Numbered from the stretch's first letter, positions 1 through 10,994 are shown. The stretch: DNA of 64,000 bases from Nyssa sinensis (GCA_008638375.1 CM018046.1:41221706-41285705); one strand, 5' to 3'. The notes: a model not told the origin generated them from the sequence alone. A program made the numbers and translations.

Positions 1-1
1 G

Positions 2-292
2 GCATTGGTGGACAATGAGGAGGAGATGAAGTCGAGACTGGAAGGGATGACCCATCGCTTGATTACGTTTGGGTTTAACAACTTCCGCTCCCGGCTTCTC
101 GCCAAGTTTCCTGACCTTGATGTCTCCTCAATTGTGCCGCCCGGATCTGAACCTTCAGAGGTTATCCAGGATGAAGTGGCTGATGTCCTCCCTGCCGATC
201 CCACGGAAGTGGTCGTACCGGCTGAGGTGGTTGATACTGCTCCTGCCGGACCTTCTCCGGCCGCTGATCCTGTCCCTGCTGATCAGGCTTAG
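2..292 (+). CDS. C-terminal end of Tat antisense extra ORF (partial)
   Basis: This open frame enters from outside the window and ends at base 292. It is not read from the retrotransposon's own strand. The segment GFNNFRSRLLAKFPDLD resembles GYRTFKAKLRKKYPNLD near the end of the antisense ORF in copy 2, and both have an acidic, proline- and valine-rich tail. In copy 2 the complete ORF starts with a domain resembling the 'putative gypsy type transposon' family (Pfam Transposase_28), then a coiled coil. Only the last 96 codons are visible here, with no stop or frameshift. The function of these extra ORFs is not known. The first ATG lies outside the window. Confidence 0.75.
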   Translation, partial: ALVDNEEEMKSRLEGMTHRLITFGFNNFRSRLLAKFPDLDVSSIVPPGSEPSEVIQDEVADVLPADPTEVVVPAEVVDTAPAGPSPAADPVPADQA

Positions 293-1989
293 GATGTATA
301 TTTTGTTACCTTTCAATGTACTTGAAACATACATTTGTTAATGGAACAATCTTTTGCTTAACGCTCGTTTCCTCAGTTATATTACTCTGTCGTATTTGTG
401 CATGTCTTGAGTTATGTTGCTCTGTAGTGCCTTAACATATAGTTGATGGTGGTAATTGTTGCAAGTAGCGCTGCTCTGGAGTTTAGTGTATACCAGATCA
501 GATTTTCCTCTGTAGGTAGCTGTGTTCCGAGCTGCTTTACTTGCCTTAGGTCAGTAATTGGAGACTTCTTTTTTGAAGCATTTCAAAGCTGACCGTTCTG
601 AATCTGGAGACGTAATAATAAGTGGATACCTTGTGATTGTAGCTTGGTTAATCAGAACTTCTGCCTTCAGACCTGTTAGGAATCAAGAAACGTCATAGTT
701 GATGGACCTCTGTTGTATACGTGGCCCTTTAAGTGTTAATGACATGGAGAAACCGTCACGTCATATACGTGGAAAAGATTAGAAGCCTGTGTATTACGTG
801 TATGACCCTGCCTTTTGCTTCTCCCGAGAGGGTGGTTTAATACTCCATTTATTGCACCCCCGTCGTTTGGGATTTCGAAGCTAACACTTTAGCCGTTGTG
901 ACAGTTCAACTGGGTAGCCTTTTGTCTTCCAGTGTCTATATATATGGAAACGAGGGCATTCGGTTGTGCTCAACCCTTTTGCTCCCCAAACTGTTTGTAA
1001 GAGAGATTTTTATATGCTGCCGGAGTTTTGCCACTTGTCCGGAGATGATGGATGGTTCCTTGCCGAAATTAAGAATGATTAAACTGTGGCCAAGAGTTAA
1101 CCTTCCCCTATTTTCAGTCTCCAAGGAAGGATTGAAGGAGGCTCAAGTCTTCTTGTTTCCTTTGGTATCTAGTCGAGATTTCTCCGATTGGTGGTGGCCC
1201 CTCCTTGATTCAACCGAGGCCTGGAGCGTTGGTGATGAAGACGAAGGTGAGTTGCCTCCTCTTCCTCAGACCTTGTCAGAGACCTTTGCTTCAATCGGCT
1301 GGGGCGTGACAACTGCTCTGAGGGAGATGAATGGGGGCCGCCCCCCCTTTGTGACTTGGCAGAGACCCTTGCTCCACTCTGCTGAGGAGTCATGCCGATT
1401 ACAAAGGTGGAGAATGAAAAGTCTCCTGAGGCCCAGAGCCCTCATCGTCCGTTGGTCATGAGACCAGTGATAGTGATGATGAAATGGCCTGGGCACTTCT
1501 TGATGCAGACTGGGGTTCAGGGCTCCTTCCTTTCAAATGGAGCCGGCAGCGGCGGTAATGGAAGTTTGGCTCCTGTGCCCCTTTATCATCCCAGGAGAAG
1601 AGCCGTTATGTTGCCAAGCGTAGCTTCTGTAATAGCTTCTGTAATAGCTTCTGTAGTGGTGTCTTTGTACTGATGTAAATCTTCTGAATTATCAATAAAA
1701 TTAGATTTCTTCTTCTCAGATCTGATGTTTTCTATGAATGTGCTCTTTTGTAGCTTAAACACTTTTTCGTGCATTTCTGATTGTTCTGAAAATAAATCAA
1801 AGAAACTTAGAAAAATGGCTGAATCGAAGTACTTTACCCCTGGTTGGAACCATAGTACTTGTTGTTTTTTTTTTTTTTTGACAGATAAGCCAAATAATAT
1901 AAGTATCAGATCCGAGGTGTTCCGATCTAGGAAACTTTAGTTTGTAGATGCTCGGAAACTTCTGTCTGTGGATGGGCTGAATCATAGAA
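293..1989. other. Untranslated spacer of Tat copy 1
   Basis: This stretch lies between the antisense extra ORF and the tandem array. A 187-codon plus-strand frame (898-1461) and a neighbouring acidic frame (about 1440-1560) resemble nothing I recognise and have no counterpart in copy 2. A short GTAATAGCTTCT repeat occurs at 1620-1655. Towards 1920-1990 degenerate relatives of the downstream array begin. I see no supported gene. Confidence 0.5.
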
Positions 1990-2892
1990 TCTGTAAATTG
2001 AAGACGGACCATGCTCGGAAGGCCTGTGTATAAGAGTAATCCAGGCTCTGTAGGCCTGCGTATTTAGAGAATGAACCAAGTATTTAAGATCTGTATATCA
2101 TGGACCAGGCTCTGAAGGCCTGTGCATTATAGACGGACCAAGTACTGAGACTTGTGCATTTATGGACCAAGTCCTAAGACTTGTGCATTAATAAATAGAC
2201 CGAGTAAAAACTCGTACATTATGGAACAGGCTCTGGAGGCCTGTGCATTAACAGATGGACCAAGTCATAAGACTTGTGCATTAATAGATGGACCAGGCTC
2301 TGGAGGCTTGTGCATTGATAGATGGACCGAGTGAAAACTTGTACATTATGGACTAGGCTCTGGAGGCCTGTACATTAATAGATGGACCAAGTCATAAGAC
2401 TTGTGCATTAATAGATGGACCAGGCTCTGGAGGCCTGTGCATTGATAGATGGACCGAGTGAAAACTAGTACATTATGGACCAGGCTCTGAAGGCCTGTGC
2501 ATTAATAGATGGACCAAGTCATAAGACTTGTGCATTAATAGATGGACCAGGCTCTGAAGGCCTGTGCATTAATAGATGGACCGAGTGAAAACTCGTACAT
2601 TATGGACCAGGCTCTAGAGGCCTGTACATTAATAGATGGACCAAGTCATAAGACTTATGCATTAATAGATGGACCAGGCTCTGGAGGCCTGTGCATTAAT
2701 AGATGGACCGAGTGAAAACTCGTACATTATGGACCAGGCTCTGGAGGCCTGTGCATTAATAGATGGACCAAGTCATAAGACTTGTGCATTAATAGATGGA
2801 CCAGGCTCTGGAGGCCTGTGCATTAATAGATGGACCGAGTGAAAACTCATACATTATGGACCAGGCTCTGGAGGCCTGTGCATTAATAGATG
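1990..2892 (-). repeat. Higher-order tandem array of hairpin subunits (127-bp unit)
   Basis: On the plus strand the array is built of subunits that start ATGGACC and mostly end TGCATTAATAG. Three kinds occur: A (34 bp), B (33 bp) and C (26 bp), in the order A-B-A-C, giving a 127-bp unit. ATGGACCGAG recurs at 2322, 2449, 2576, 2703 and 2830, exactly 127 bp apart. Between the constant ends each kind has its own inverted repeat: AGGC/GCCT in A, AAGTC-ATAA-GACTT in B, CGAGT-GAAA-ACTCG in C. The left end (1990-2320) is irregular and older. Retand elements are known to carry tandem repeats between integrase and the 3' LTR. Related monomers also occur in this element's LTR. Confidence 0.95.
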
Positions 2893-2923
2893 ATCAGTTT
2901 TATGGAGGTAAAAGAAAAAATCT

Positions 2924-4219
2924 TCATTGATAATACTTCCGCAAGTGTTTTACGTTCCATGGCCTAGGAACAGGCTTCCCAGTCATGTCTTCAAGCCAAT
3001 AGGTGGTAGGTCGAACGACCTTTGTTACTTTGTAGGGACCTTCCCAGTTTGGTGACAACTTCCCCATTGTGGGATCCTTGGTGTTCTGAAAGACTCTTCT
3101 TAAGACGAAGTCTCCAACTTGAAAGCTGACTGTCTTGAGTCCTACCTTGGATTTGTTGACCATTCTTTGTTGATAAGCTTCCATCCTGATGCTGGCTTGA
3201 TCCCTTCTCTCTTCGAGCAAATCCAAGTTTTCCATCAGCTGCCGATCATTGGATTCTTGCTCGAAGGCCTCAGTCTTCAGAGTTGGCATACCGATCTCAA
3301 CCGGAATTACTGCTTCTGTTCCATAGGCTAGTGAGAAGGGAGTTTCAGAGGTGGGAGTTCTCCTGGTTGTTCTGTAGGCCCAAAGGACTCTAGGGAGTTC
3401 TTCTGCCCACTTCCCCTTGGCCTGTTCCAACCTTTTCTTTAACCCGTCAAGGATTGTTCGGTTGGTGACCTCTGCTTGCCCATTTGCTTGTGGATGGCCT
3501 GGAGAGGCAAAGTGCTGCCTGATGTTGAGATTTTCGCAAAATGCCTTGAAGCTTTTACCAGTGAATTGTGTCCCATTGTCCGAGATAATTACACGTGGTA
3601 TGCCAAACCTGCACACAATGTTCTTCCAGGTGAAGCTTTCGATTTCCTTTTCTGTGATATGCGTTAAAGGCTCGGCTTCGGCCCATTTAGAGAAGTAATC
3701 GATGGCCACCAAGAGATACTTCCTGTTTGGAGGTGCTCGTGGTAATGGGCCCACAATGTCCATTCCCCATTGAGCAAAGGGCCAAGGACTAGGAATCGGG
3801 ATAAGCTCGTGCTGAGGCTGATGTTGGTACGGGGCAAATCTCTGGCATTTGTCACACTTCCGAACATATTCTTTAGCCTGTTTCAACATGCCGGGCCAGT
3901 AGTAGCCCTGCGATAGAGCTCGGTGGGCTATAGTTCCCTCATGTATTTCAGCCAAGACATACTGTGATTCGTCTGGGGCTAAGCATTTTAGCAGAGGTTG
4001 AGAATACGACCTTCTGTAAAGCTTGTTGTTCAGGATCAGGTACCGAGCCGCTCTGATTCGGATTCTCCTGGCTTTGTTTTTGTCCTCTGGGAGGAGACCG
4101 GACCTTAGATACTGGAGGATTGGGGTCATCCAGTTCTGGGGCTGTTCGTCAATTTGGGCAACTTGTGCTTCCTCAATGCTGGATCCTGGCTGAAAAGAGA
4201 TTTTAATTGTGGAGTATGC
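2924..4219 (-). pseudogene. Integrase domain of Tat copy 1 pol
   Basis: The domain joins retrotransposon cDNA to host DNA. The reading frame is open to its stop at 2924. The catalytic triad is visible: D in WGMDIVGPLP, D in ISDNGTQF and E in QANGQAEVTNR. A GPY motif (NWEGPYKVTKV) lies near the C-terminus. The N-terminal zinc finger keeps its cysteine pair (CDKCQRF) but lacks nine residues after IHEG that copy 2 still has, including the GNH histidine, so zinc binding is probably lost. The domain is translated only as part of a gag-pol polyprotein, and breaks upstream prevent that here. Confidence 0.93.
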
Positions 4220-4640
4220 TTCAGATTTGAGGTGGGAGGCCATGTTAGCCAGAGCATCTGCTCTGCAATTCTGGCTTCTCTCAATTTTCTGAATGGTAAA
4301 CGTCTGGAAGGAATTCTTCAAGTGGCTCACCAGTTCGGAATACCGAAGCATCCTGTCATCTTTAATGGCAAATTCTCCCAAGACCTGGCTTACTACCAGT
4401 TGGGAGTCAGAGAAGACATCGAGGTTCTGAGCCTCGCATTCCAAGGCAAGTTTCATCCCTAAAATTAGGGCTTCATATTCGGCTTCATTATTAGAAGCTC
4501 TGAATCCCAGGCTGACTGTTTTTTCTGATGTAAGCCCATTCAGGGGACTGTAACACCAGGCCTACCCTTGACCCTTGATCGGTTGACGACCCATCAATGT
4601 ACAGCAGCCAGGTTCCCGAAGTTACGGTGATTTGTGCTTT
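4220..4640 (-). pseudogene. Archaeal-type second RNase H (aRNH) of Tat copy 1, frameshifted
   Basis: LLYIDGSS carries the first catalytic aspartate, SNNEAEYEALILGMKLALE carries the glutamate, DVFSDSQLVVSQ a further aspartate, and CRADALANMAS the last. This second RNase H, before integrase, is a defining feature of Tat elements. Two single-base frameshifts, one near 4675 just before the domain and one near 4540 inside it, break the frame. From 4456 onward the frame is open into integrase. Confidence 0.88.
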
Positions 4641-4830
4641 GTTCTGAAGTGCCGGGGTGAATTCAGCTACTGAAATCAGCTAAGGCCTGTCCTTTGATGG
4701 AGTTTCGGGGTACATATGATATGTTGAACTCCCCTAGCTCCACAGACCACTTGACCAATCTTCCCGATACCTCAGGTTTCCTCAGTATTGACTTCAGAGG
4801 ATAGGCAGTTGGGATCTCGATTGGATGGGC

Positions 4831-6186
4831 CTAGAAATAAGGTCGAAGCTTCCGAGCTGATATAACCAAGGCATAGGCCAGCTTCTCTGCTTCTGAGTAT
4901 CTTTTCTCCGTGTCAAGTAGTGCCCTACTGACGTAGAATATAGGCCTCTGTACTCCTCTGTCCTGTCTGATCAGTGCGGAGCTGACCGCGTTCTCGGAGA
5001 CTGCGAGGTACAGGAGCAGCTTTTCTCCTTGTACTGGTTTTGACAGGAGCTCTAGAAAGGCTAGATACTCCTTTAGTTCTTGAAAGGACTTCTCGCATTC
5101 TTCTGTCCACTGCAAAGTCTTGCTGCCCTTCAGAGCTTTGAAGAAAGGTAGGCATCGATCGGTGGATTTGGATATAAACCTGCTCAGTGCGGCAATTCTG
5201 CCATTTAGTGCCTGAATCTCCTTTCTGGTTTTTGGTGACTTCAGTCCAATCAAGGCTTGGATCTGAGTGGGATCTGCTTCGATACCTCTTTGAGAGACGA
5301 TGTATCCCAAGAATTTTCCCTTCGTAACTCCGAAGGTACATTTCGAGGGGTTAAGCTTCATCTAGTGTTGTCTGAGGATATCGAAGGTTTGGGCCAAGTG
5401 CTGGAGGTGGCTGCCTTTCTGAAGGCTTTTTACCAGCATGTCGTCGATGTATACCTTTATGGTGCTGCCGAGCAGTGGGCTGAACATCTTGTTCACCAAT
5501 CGCTGATAAGTGGCTCCAGCATTCTTCAAACCGAAAGGCATCACTCTGTAGCAGTAGAGTCCTCTTTCGGTTGTGAAGGCAGTCTTCTCTTGATCTGGAA
5601 GATACATCTGGATCTGGTTGTATCCAGAGTATGCATCCATGAAACTCATAAGTTCATGCCCCGCAGTGGCGTCAACTAGTTGGTCTATTCTCGGCAGTGG
5701 AAAGCTGTCCTTGGGGCACGCTTTGTTGAGGTCTGTATAGTCAACACAGACTCTCCACTTGTCGTTCTTCTTCTTAACAAGTACGGTGTTGGCTAGCCAC
5801 TCGGGATAGAAAACTTCCCGTATCATCCTGGCGTCCAGCAGCCTCTGGACTTCTTCATTTATAATCCGATGCCGATCAGGAACAATCAGCCTTCTCTTCT
5901 GTCTGACTGGGGGGTGATCCGGATCTACCATCAGTTTGTGAGTTATTAGATTAGGATCTATTCCCTCCATGTCCCTGGTCTCCCAAGCAAAGATAGAGAG
6001 GTTGTTTTTCAGAAACCTGACTATCTTTTCCTGCTCGGTGTGTGTAAGATCTGGGTCGATGTACAAGTAACGCCCCTCTGCTTCTGAACTGACCAGTATT
6101 TTAATGGGCTCGCCAACAGGTTTGGCTCGGCAGTCACGTCCCCTTGGGCTTAGGGGTTCTTCAACGTTGGATGGGCAATCTTCCAC
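4831..6186 (-). pseudogene. Reverse transcriptase and RNase H of Tat copy 1 pol
   Basis: RT copies the element's RNA into DNA. Visible in order are the spacer rich in PIKILVSSEAEGRYLY, the RT fingers (WRVCVDYTDLNKACPKDSF), the FMDAYSGYNQI block, the active site YIDDMLVKS, and after 5361 the thumb and RNase H region (TFGVTKGKFLGYIVS to RPIFYVSRALLDT). A TAG splits the frame at RQH*MKLNP (near 5361) where copy 2 has an arginine codon, and a second TAG follows ARKLRPYF (near 4830) where copy 2 has glutamine. Both are point losses, so the polyprotein is no longer made in full. Confidence 0.95.
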
Positions 6187-6231
6187 CTCGGGAGTGTGAG
6201 TGAAAACCGGATCTGCACAGTCCCGAGTGTA

Positions 6232-6243
6232 CTGTAATTGCTA
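6232..6243 (-). promoter_or_regulatory. Leaky stop UAG-CAA-UUA between gag-protease and pol
   Basis: The gag-protease frame ends AAA TAG CAA TTA CAG and pol continues in the same frame. UAG followed by CAA-UUA (general form CAR-YYA) is the tobamovirus-type readthrough signal. The heavily decayed copy 2 keeps the same AAATAGCAATTACA at 17448-17461, in the same place, although the flanking coding sequence has diverged. Readthrough is inferred. Confidence 0.75.
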
Positions 6244-8589
6244 TTTCGGAGCTTTCTCCTTGAGGGCAATAGCGTGACACTCTCGGGAGGTTGGCTGACA
6301 CCCTCGGACCGAGTGTACGCTCTGGTTGTGGACGTACTTCAGACACTGATGGAGGGTTGAAGTGACTGCCCCTATCTGATGCAACCAGGGTCTCCCGATT
6401 ATGACGTTGTAGGGAGACTTCATGTTCAGCACCATGTATTCCGAGATGGTGGTCTTCTGCCCTTCACCTTCTCCTACAGTGGTAGGAAGGTCAACTCTCC
6501 CCAGTGGGGTGCTGAGGTTGCCATCAAAAGCTGTCATCACGGCAGTGGTGGGCTTGACGTTGTCCTGGTCTATGCCCATCTGTTTAAGCGGTTCATAGAA
6601 CAGAATGTTGACTGAGCTGCCAGTGTCGACCAGGACTCTTCTGGTCTCGAAGTTGGCAATTCTGAGGGTAATAACAAGGGCATCACTGTGAGGGCAGTGT
6701 ACCCCTGCTAGATCTTGCTCGGTGAACTGGATCTCCGGCCCTAGCTTGAGTCTCTTTTCGACGTTGGAAATCTGTAAGACGTTCGGGGCGGTTCTGGCCT
6801 CCCGAGCATATCTTTTTCTTGCCTTGTTGGACATTCCTGTAACAGGGGAGTCAGCATGGAGGACGTAGATGACGTGATTGTTCTGCCTCTGGGGCTCGTT
6901 TCGTCCTTCCCTCTGCTCTTGCCTCTGCTCGGGCCTCTGATCTGGCCGCTGCTGAGGCTTGTCCTCTTGGGGGTTCTGCCTTCCGTCCTGCTTGACGAAA
7001 TCCCGAAGACGTCCCTTCTTTATGAGTTGCTCTATTTCATATCGGAGGGTCCTGCAAGTGTTAGTCGTATGTCCATGATCTTTATGGAAATTACAATACT
7101 TACTTTGGTCCCTCAGGCTAGGATCTCCTTTAATTGGCTCTGGCCACCTCAGGTTCTCCCGATCTCTGATCTGTCGGAGTACCTGGTTCGGAGTGGTGTT
7201 CAAAGGAGTGAAGTTGGTGAACTCCCTTGGTGCGGAGTTGTACACAGCTCTGGGAGCTGTTCTTTTCTCTGGGCTCCTGGCCCTCTTTTTGTTGGAGTCT
7301 CTTCTGTGATCCTCCCGCTTCGGATTATCCCTTTGGGTCTGATCTTTGCCCTTCTGGGCTAAGCGGTTGGCCTCTTCCAGGTTGATATATTTTCTGGCCC
7401 GATCCATTAGTGTCGCCATATCGGCTGGAGGGCTCTTTGTCAAGGAATCTCTGAACCCACCTTGGGCAAGCCCGGCTATAAGGGCTGCTACAAGGAATTT
7501 CGGGCTGCAATCCGTGATCTCAGTGAGTTCGGTGTTGAAGCGTGCAATGTAGGCTCGGAGGGATTCCTCCCTGGTCTGCTTAACGTTCAGCAGGAATTCT
7601 GGCCCCCTTCTGAGCCTCCTGCTGGTCATAAACCTGTCCAAGAACTGCCTACCGAGCTCGTAGAAGCTGGTAACGGAGTTCGGAGGGAGGTTGTGGAACC
7701 ACTTCAGAGCAGTTCCCTTTAAGCTGGTGATGAACGTCCGGCACATGAAAGCATCCGAAGCTCCGTGAAGGGCCATCGTATGCTGATAATGAGAAAGGTG
7801 ATCTCCTGGGTTTCCAGATCCGTCGTAGAGAGTGAACTTGGGCACCATGAACTTTCTGGGCCTCTCTTCTGACATGATAGCGTGAGTGAACGGAGTGGCC
7901 AGTCTTCCGAGCAGCCTGGCCAGTTCGTCTTGCTCTGGAGGGTTCTGAGGTCCTCTCAATCCGATTGTCCGGTCTATAGACTCGGCAATTTCCTCTACTC
8001 TTCGCGGGTCTCTGAGTCTGACATCTTGTGAACCCTGCCTGACAGCCTCGGCTTCAGGGTAGTAGGGTGGAGTACGCCCTTCGGACGGAGGAGGAATCCG
8101 AACCGGAGGGACTGGTGATGCATGATAAGGTTCTTGCGGTGCCGGCGGTGCTCCCGAAACCCTAGGAGTTGGGGCTCGAGTAGTGCTTTGGTAATGCACG
8201 TCGGGAACGAAAGGGGATGTTCCCCAGCCAGGAACTGTTGATGGCTGTGGATCTCGACCAGCGCGAGCAACGCCTGAGGGGTGCCCAGGCAGGTTGGTTG
8301 GGGCCTGCCCACGAAGTTCTTCGTCCTCCGTGGCAACAGGAGGTTGCGTTCCCGCAACGAAGTTGACCGGCGGGCTAGGAGAAGCCGCCGCTTGGTTCTG
8401 CGTGAGCGTTGCCAGCGTTCTAGTGATGGCCAGCAATTGCTCCTGCACCAGTTCATTGTGTCGTTTTATTGCTTCGATTTCTTGTCGCATAGGGTTGGCC
8501 GCTAGTCCCTTTGTGCGAGGAACAGGCGGCTGACGCTGAGCGTTTTGCGCATTTTGAGCATTCTGTTATGGTCGGAGATTTGGTGCCAT
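6241..8589 (-). CDS. gag-protease polyprotein of Tat copy 1
   Basis: Gag packages element RNA and the protease matures the particle. The likely start is the ATG at 8589 (MAPNLRP), followed at codon 8 by a TAA that was probably CAA. The rest is open from an ATG at 8490 for 749 codons. The gag core contains TALKWFHNLPPNSVTSFYEL. A basic linker leads to an unusual zinc knuckle (YCNFHKDHGHTTNTC; C-x2-H-x4-H-x4-C), as usual for Tat gag. The aspartic protease motif VLVDTGSSVNILFYEPL follows near residue 610 of the 749-codon frame. The frame ends in a UAG that appears to be a readthrough stop leading into pol in the same frame. Confidence 0.93.
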
Positions 8590-8647
8590 GGTTTTCCGGT
8601 GGGAAAAAAAGATGAGTTTATGAATAAAGCACTTGGAGATTAGTCGT

Positions 8648-8665
8648 TTCCCACAGACGGCGCCA
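8648..8665 (-). other. Primer binding site of Tat copy 1
   Basis: Two or three bases inside the LTR end the minus strand reads TGGCGCCGTCTGTGGGAA. The first nine bases (TGGCGCCGT) match the complement of the 3' end of plant tRNA-Asp as I recall it; the rest does not extend that match, so the tRNA assignment is tentative. Confidence 0.7.
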
Positions 8666-8668
8666 AAC

Positions 8669-9215
8669 TGATGCTGCACTTTTCGACTCGCAACACGTGT
8701 GGGCTCCGTGACCTGTAGAATACTCAGAGAGATGATCAGAGGACCACCGGATTGGCTCCGGCGGTAGCCGCTCCGATGCTTAAGTAAGTAAGAGAATTGA
8801 AAGACTGTATTGAAAGCCAAAGAATGAGCATAAAAATAAAGCGTACCTCTAGGGTTTAATTTATAAACCGTGGCTCTCCTAAGTTGATTAGGATTTGTCG
8901 CCATAAATATAGGGATTCGATCATCGGAGATTGCAGTTACCTTGTGAAGCATTGAGTCGTAGATGGAGATAATCATAGATAATAGTTTCCGTGTTGAAGA
9001 CTGTTTCCTTATTCCACATGAGAATGTCTTGAGGGCTTCATCTGCACTGTATGACCGAGTTTATCGGCTCTGAATGATATATAAATAAGAATGCCCTGAA
9101 GGCTTGTGGATGCTCTGTATGATCGAAATTGTAAGCTCTGTAGGATCGAGATTTGTTAACTCAGTGGGCACACGTGTCTCAAAGTGATTGGTGCGTCTGT
9201 TTGTGGTATATCACA
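8669..9215 (-). repeat. 5' LTR of Tat copy 1 (547 bp)
   Basis: On the minus strand the LTR runs from TGTGATATACC to GCAGCATCA, next to the primer site. It shares several blocks with the 3' LTR of copy 2: the start, a CTCAACTTAGGAGA-like block (AATCAACTTAGGAGAGCC here), a TTTATAAAT TATA-like box near 8870, and the end (GCAACATCA in copy 2). The upstream half (about 9030-9160) contains degenerate relatives of the 2-2.9 kb array monomers, such as ACCGAGTTTATCGG and GCCCTGAAGGC. Confidence 0.88.
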
Positions 9216-10831
9216 CATAACCCTCTAACATTTACCATAACAAAAAGTGATAACTACAATCCACGATACCTCCCATAACTGCCAATACAAAAGTAACCAA
9301 CATATGGTCCTACTACCTCCATGCTACCCTGTAAGGAACTTCCTATGCCCTTCTTCAAAATGGGCAAGGCTTTCACATCTTCATCACAAGCTAGGGTCAG
9401 GATCACTTCTGTTACCTGAAAGGGGGGTCGGATAAAAATTCGGGTAAGCTAATCTAAGCTTGTGAGTAATTCTAGTATTTGTCATGAGGTTTCAATTGGT
9501 AGTGGTTTAGCACATGAGAGTTTATAAAATAATCACTACCAATTGCTCGTATACTTTGAACACAGAATATATGTATTCCTTAAAACAGATAGCTTTAAAA
9601 CATTTAAAGTATTCAAGCTAAACATGTACTTCTTCACATAGAGTATATGAACTTCAAACATGTAAATATGCATGGTAAAAATAAGGGTAAAACCTGCTTC
9701 CATTTTCAACACACACCTTATCACTTTTATTAGTGGAATCGATTTCGAACCAGATTCTCATTTTACTTTACGTGGAGATATCTCATATGCCTAGGGGATT
9801 AGATCTTACTGCCTAGCATTTATTCATATCGTGGTTGAGTTTCGAAGAAACCCAACAAAATCTGTGGTGCTTATGCACAGTTTATCTTGCATTTAAAATA
9901 CATTTAACACATGACTTCTTCACATATATGTTTTTATAAGCATTTAACACATGATATTCATGACTTCATAATAGAATCTTAAAATACTTGGAATATGCAA
10001 ATTCAGAATATTTAATAACGTTTGGCATTTTAAAACTTAGACATGCTGAAATATATTTTAAAGAGAAACTGTAGTAGAAACCATTCACTGATCATGTCAC
10101 AACGGGGTTTATGAGAACAGAAATACTTTAGAATAGAAATCACGTAAATACTGGATTTGCTATTCAAATGCTTCACATATTTTGAACTTAAAACTTTTCC
10201 AAATCCATGGAGTTAAATCTCCACTTCAAATACAGGGTTACTCACCTCAGTCCTTAGGGTTAGTGCTAATAATGCGTTTTCCCACTTCCTCTGTAGTTTC
10301 TAAGGACAATTCATAAACAGTCTCATTAACTTCATATTCACTGCAATATCACTTATTGATTCTCTTAACTTATGCTTAGATTGTAATTAAATCCTAATTC
10401 TATCTTAGGCGTATACTTTTTAAATATATTCTTCTGGTAGCTTCATTAAATCATAAGGTTTGATTTTATTACTTTACATACTTATGTGCCATATTTCTCC
10501 GTACTTCAATTCATAATATGGACCTCACCACTGAGTCTGGAATGTCGAAGAAAGTCGATTTAGACCCTCTCGGACTTCCATTTGACTTTAGGGGCACTAG
10601 GGGTAATTTGGTCATTTATATTTTTATGTGTCTTTATTTTTAGGGGTCTCGTTTCACGACATGGGCCTCACCATTGGTCTCAGAAGGTCTAAAATAGTTA
10701 AAATACACTAATAACTTGTTCAATTTAGACAGCAGAACATTTCGTCATTATTTATTTTAATTTATTTATTTATTTTATTTAATATCATTTATGTATAATA
10801 TATATATATATATATATATTTGTGCGTTAAA

Positions 10832-10906
10832 TGGACACGGGATTGTCCAATTGGTTTGTATGCCTCCACTCTTACCCTTGGTTCCCTGTTCGAGTCCCAG
10901 GGGCTT
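10832..10906 (+). repeat. tRNA-like (SINE-type) segment 1
   Basis: An A-box-like TCCAATTGGTTTGTATG is followed 36 bases later by a B-box-like GTTCGAGTCCC, then CCCC and a T-rich tract. Spacing fits a tRNA-derived polymerase III promoter, but no tRNA cloverleaf can be drawn, so this is a SINE or tRNA relic rather than a tRNA gene. Confidence 0.4.
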
Positions 10907-10994
10907 GTGCCCCTTTTCTTTTCTTTTTTTGATTTTCTTTTTATATTATATTATATATATATATATATATTTTTTTGCCATAACATATACCACG

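Larger units (their letters stand above)
1..9215 (-). mobile_element. Tat-lineage Ty3/gypsy retrotransposon, copy 1 (3' end outside window)
   Basis: Read on the minus strand the order is LTR (9215-8669), primer site, gag-protease, RT, RNase H, a second archaeal-type RNase H, integrase, tandem repeat array, spacer, and an extra ORF on the opposite strand. A second RNase H before integrase and an antisense extra ORF are marks of the plant Tat lineage (Retand/Ogre type). The 3' LTR lies left of base 1, so length and target duplication cannot be read. Coding damage is modest: a TAA at gag codon 8, TAG codons near 5361 and 4830, two frameshifts (near 4675 and 4540) and a 27-bp loss in integrase. 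The copy is therefore dead but far younger than copy 2 at 15-27 kb. Confidence 0.93.

Noticed and set aside
898..1461. 187-codon plus-strand frame
   Set aside because: Composition and lack of any recognisable motif, several overlapping frames on both strands, and no counterpart in Tat copy 2 suggest chance or a relic.
1990..2892. CRISPR-like look of short repeats with variable middles
   Set aside because: The variable parts are three recurring hairpins in a fixed A-B-A-C order inside a plant retrotransposon, not unique spacers.
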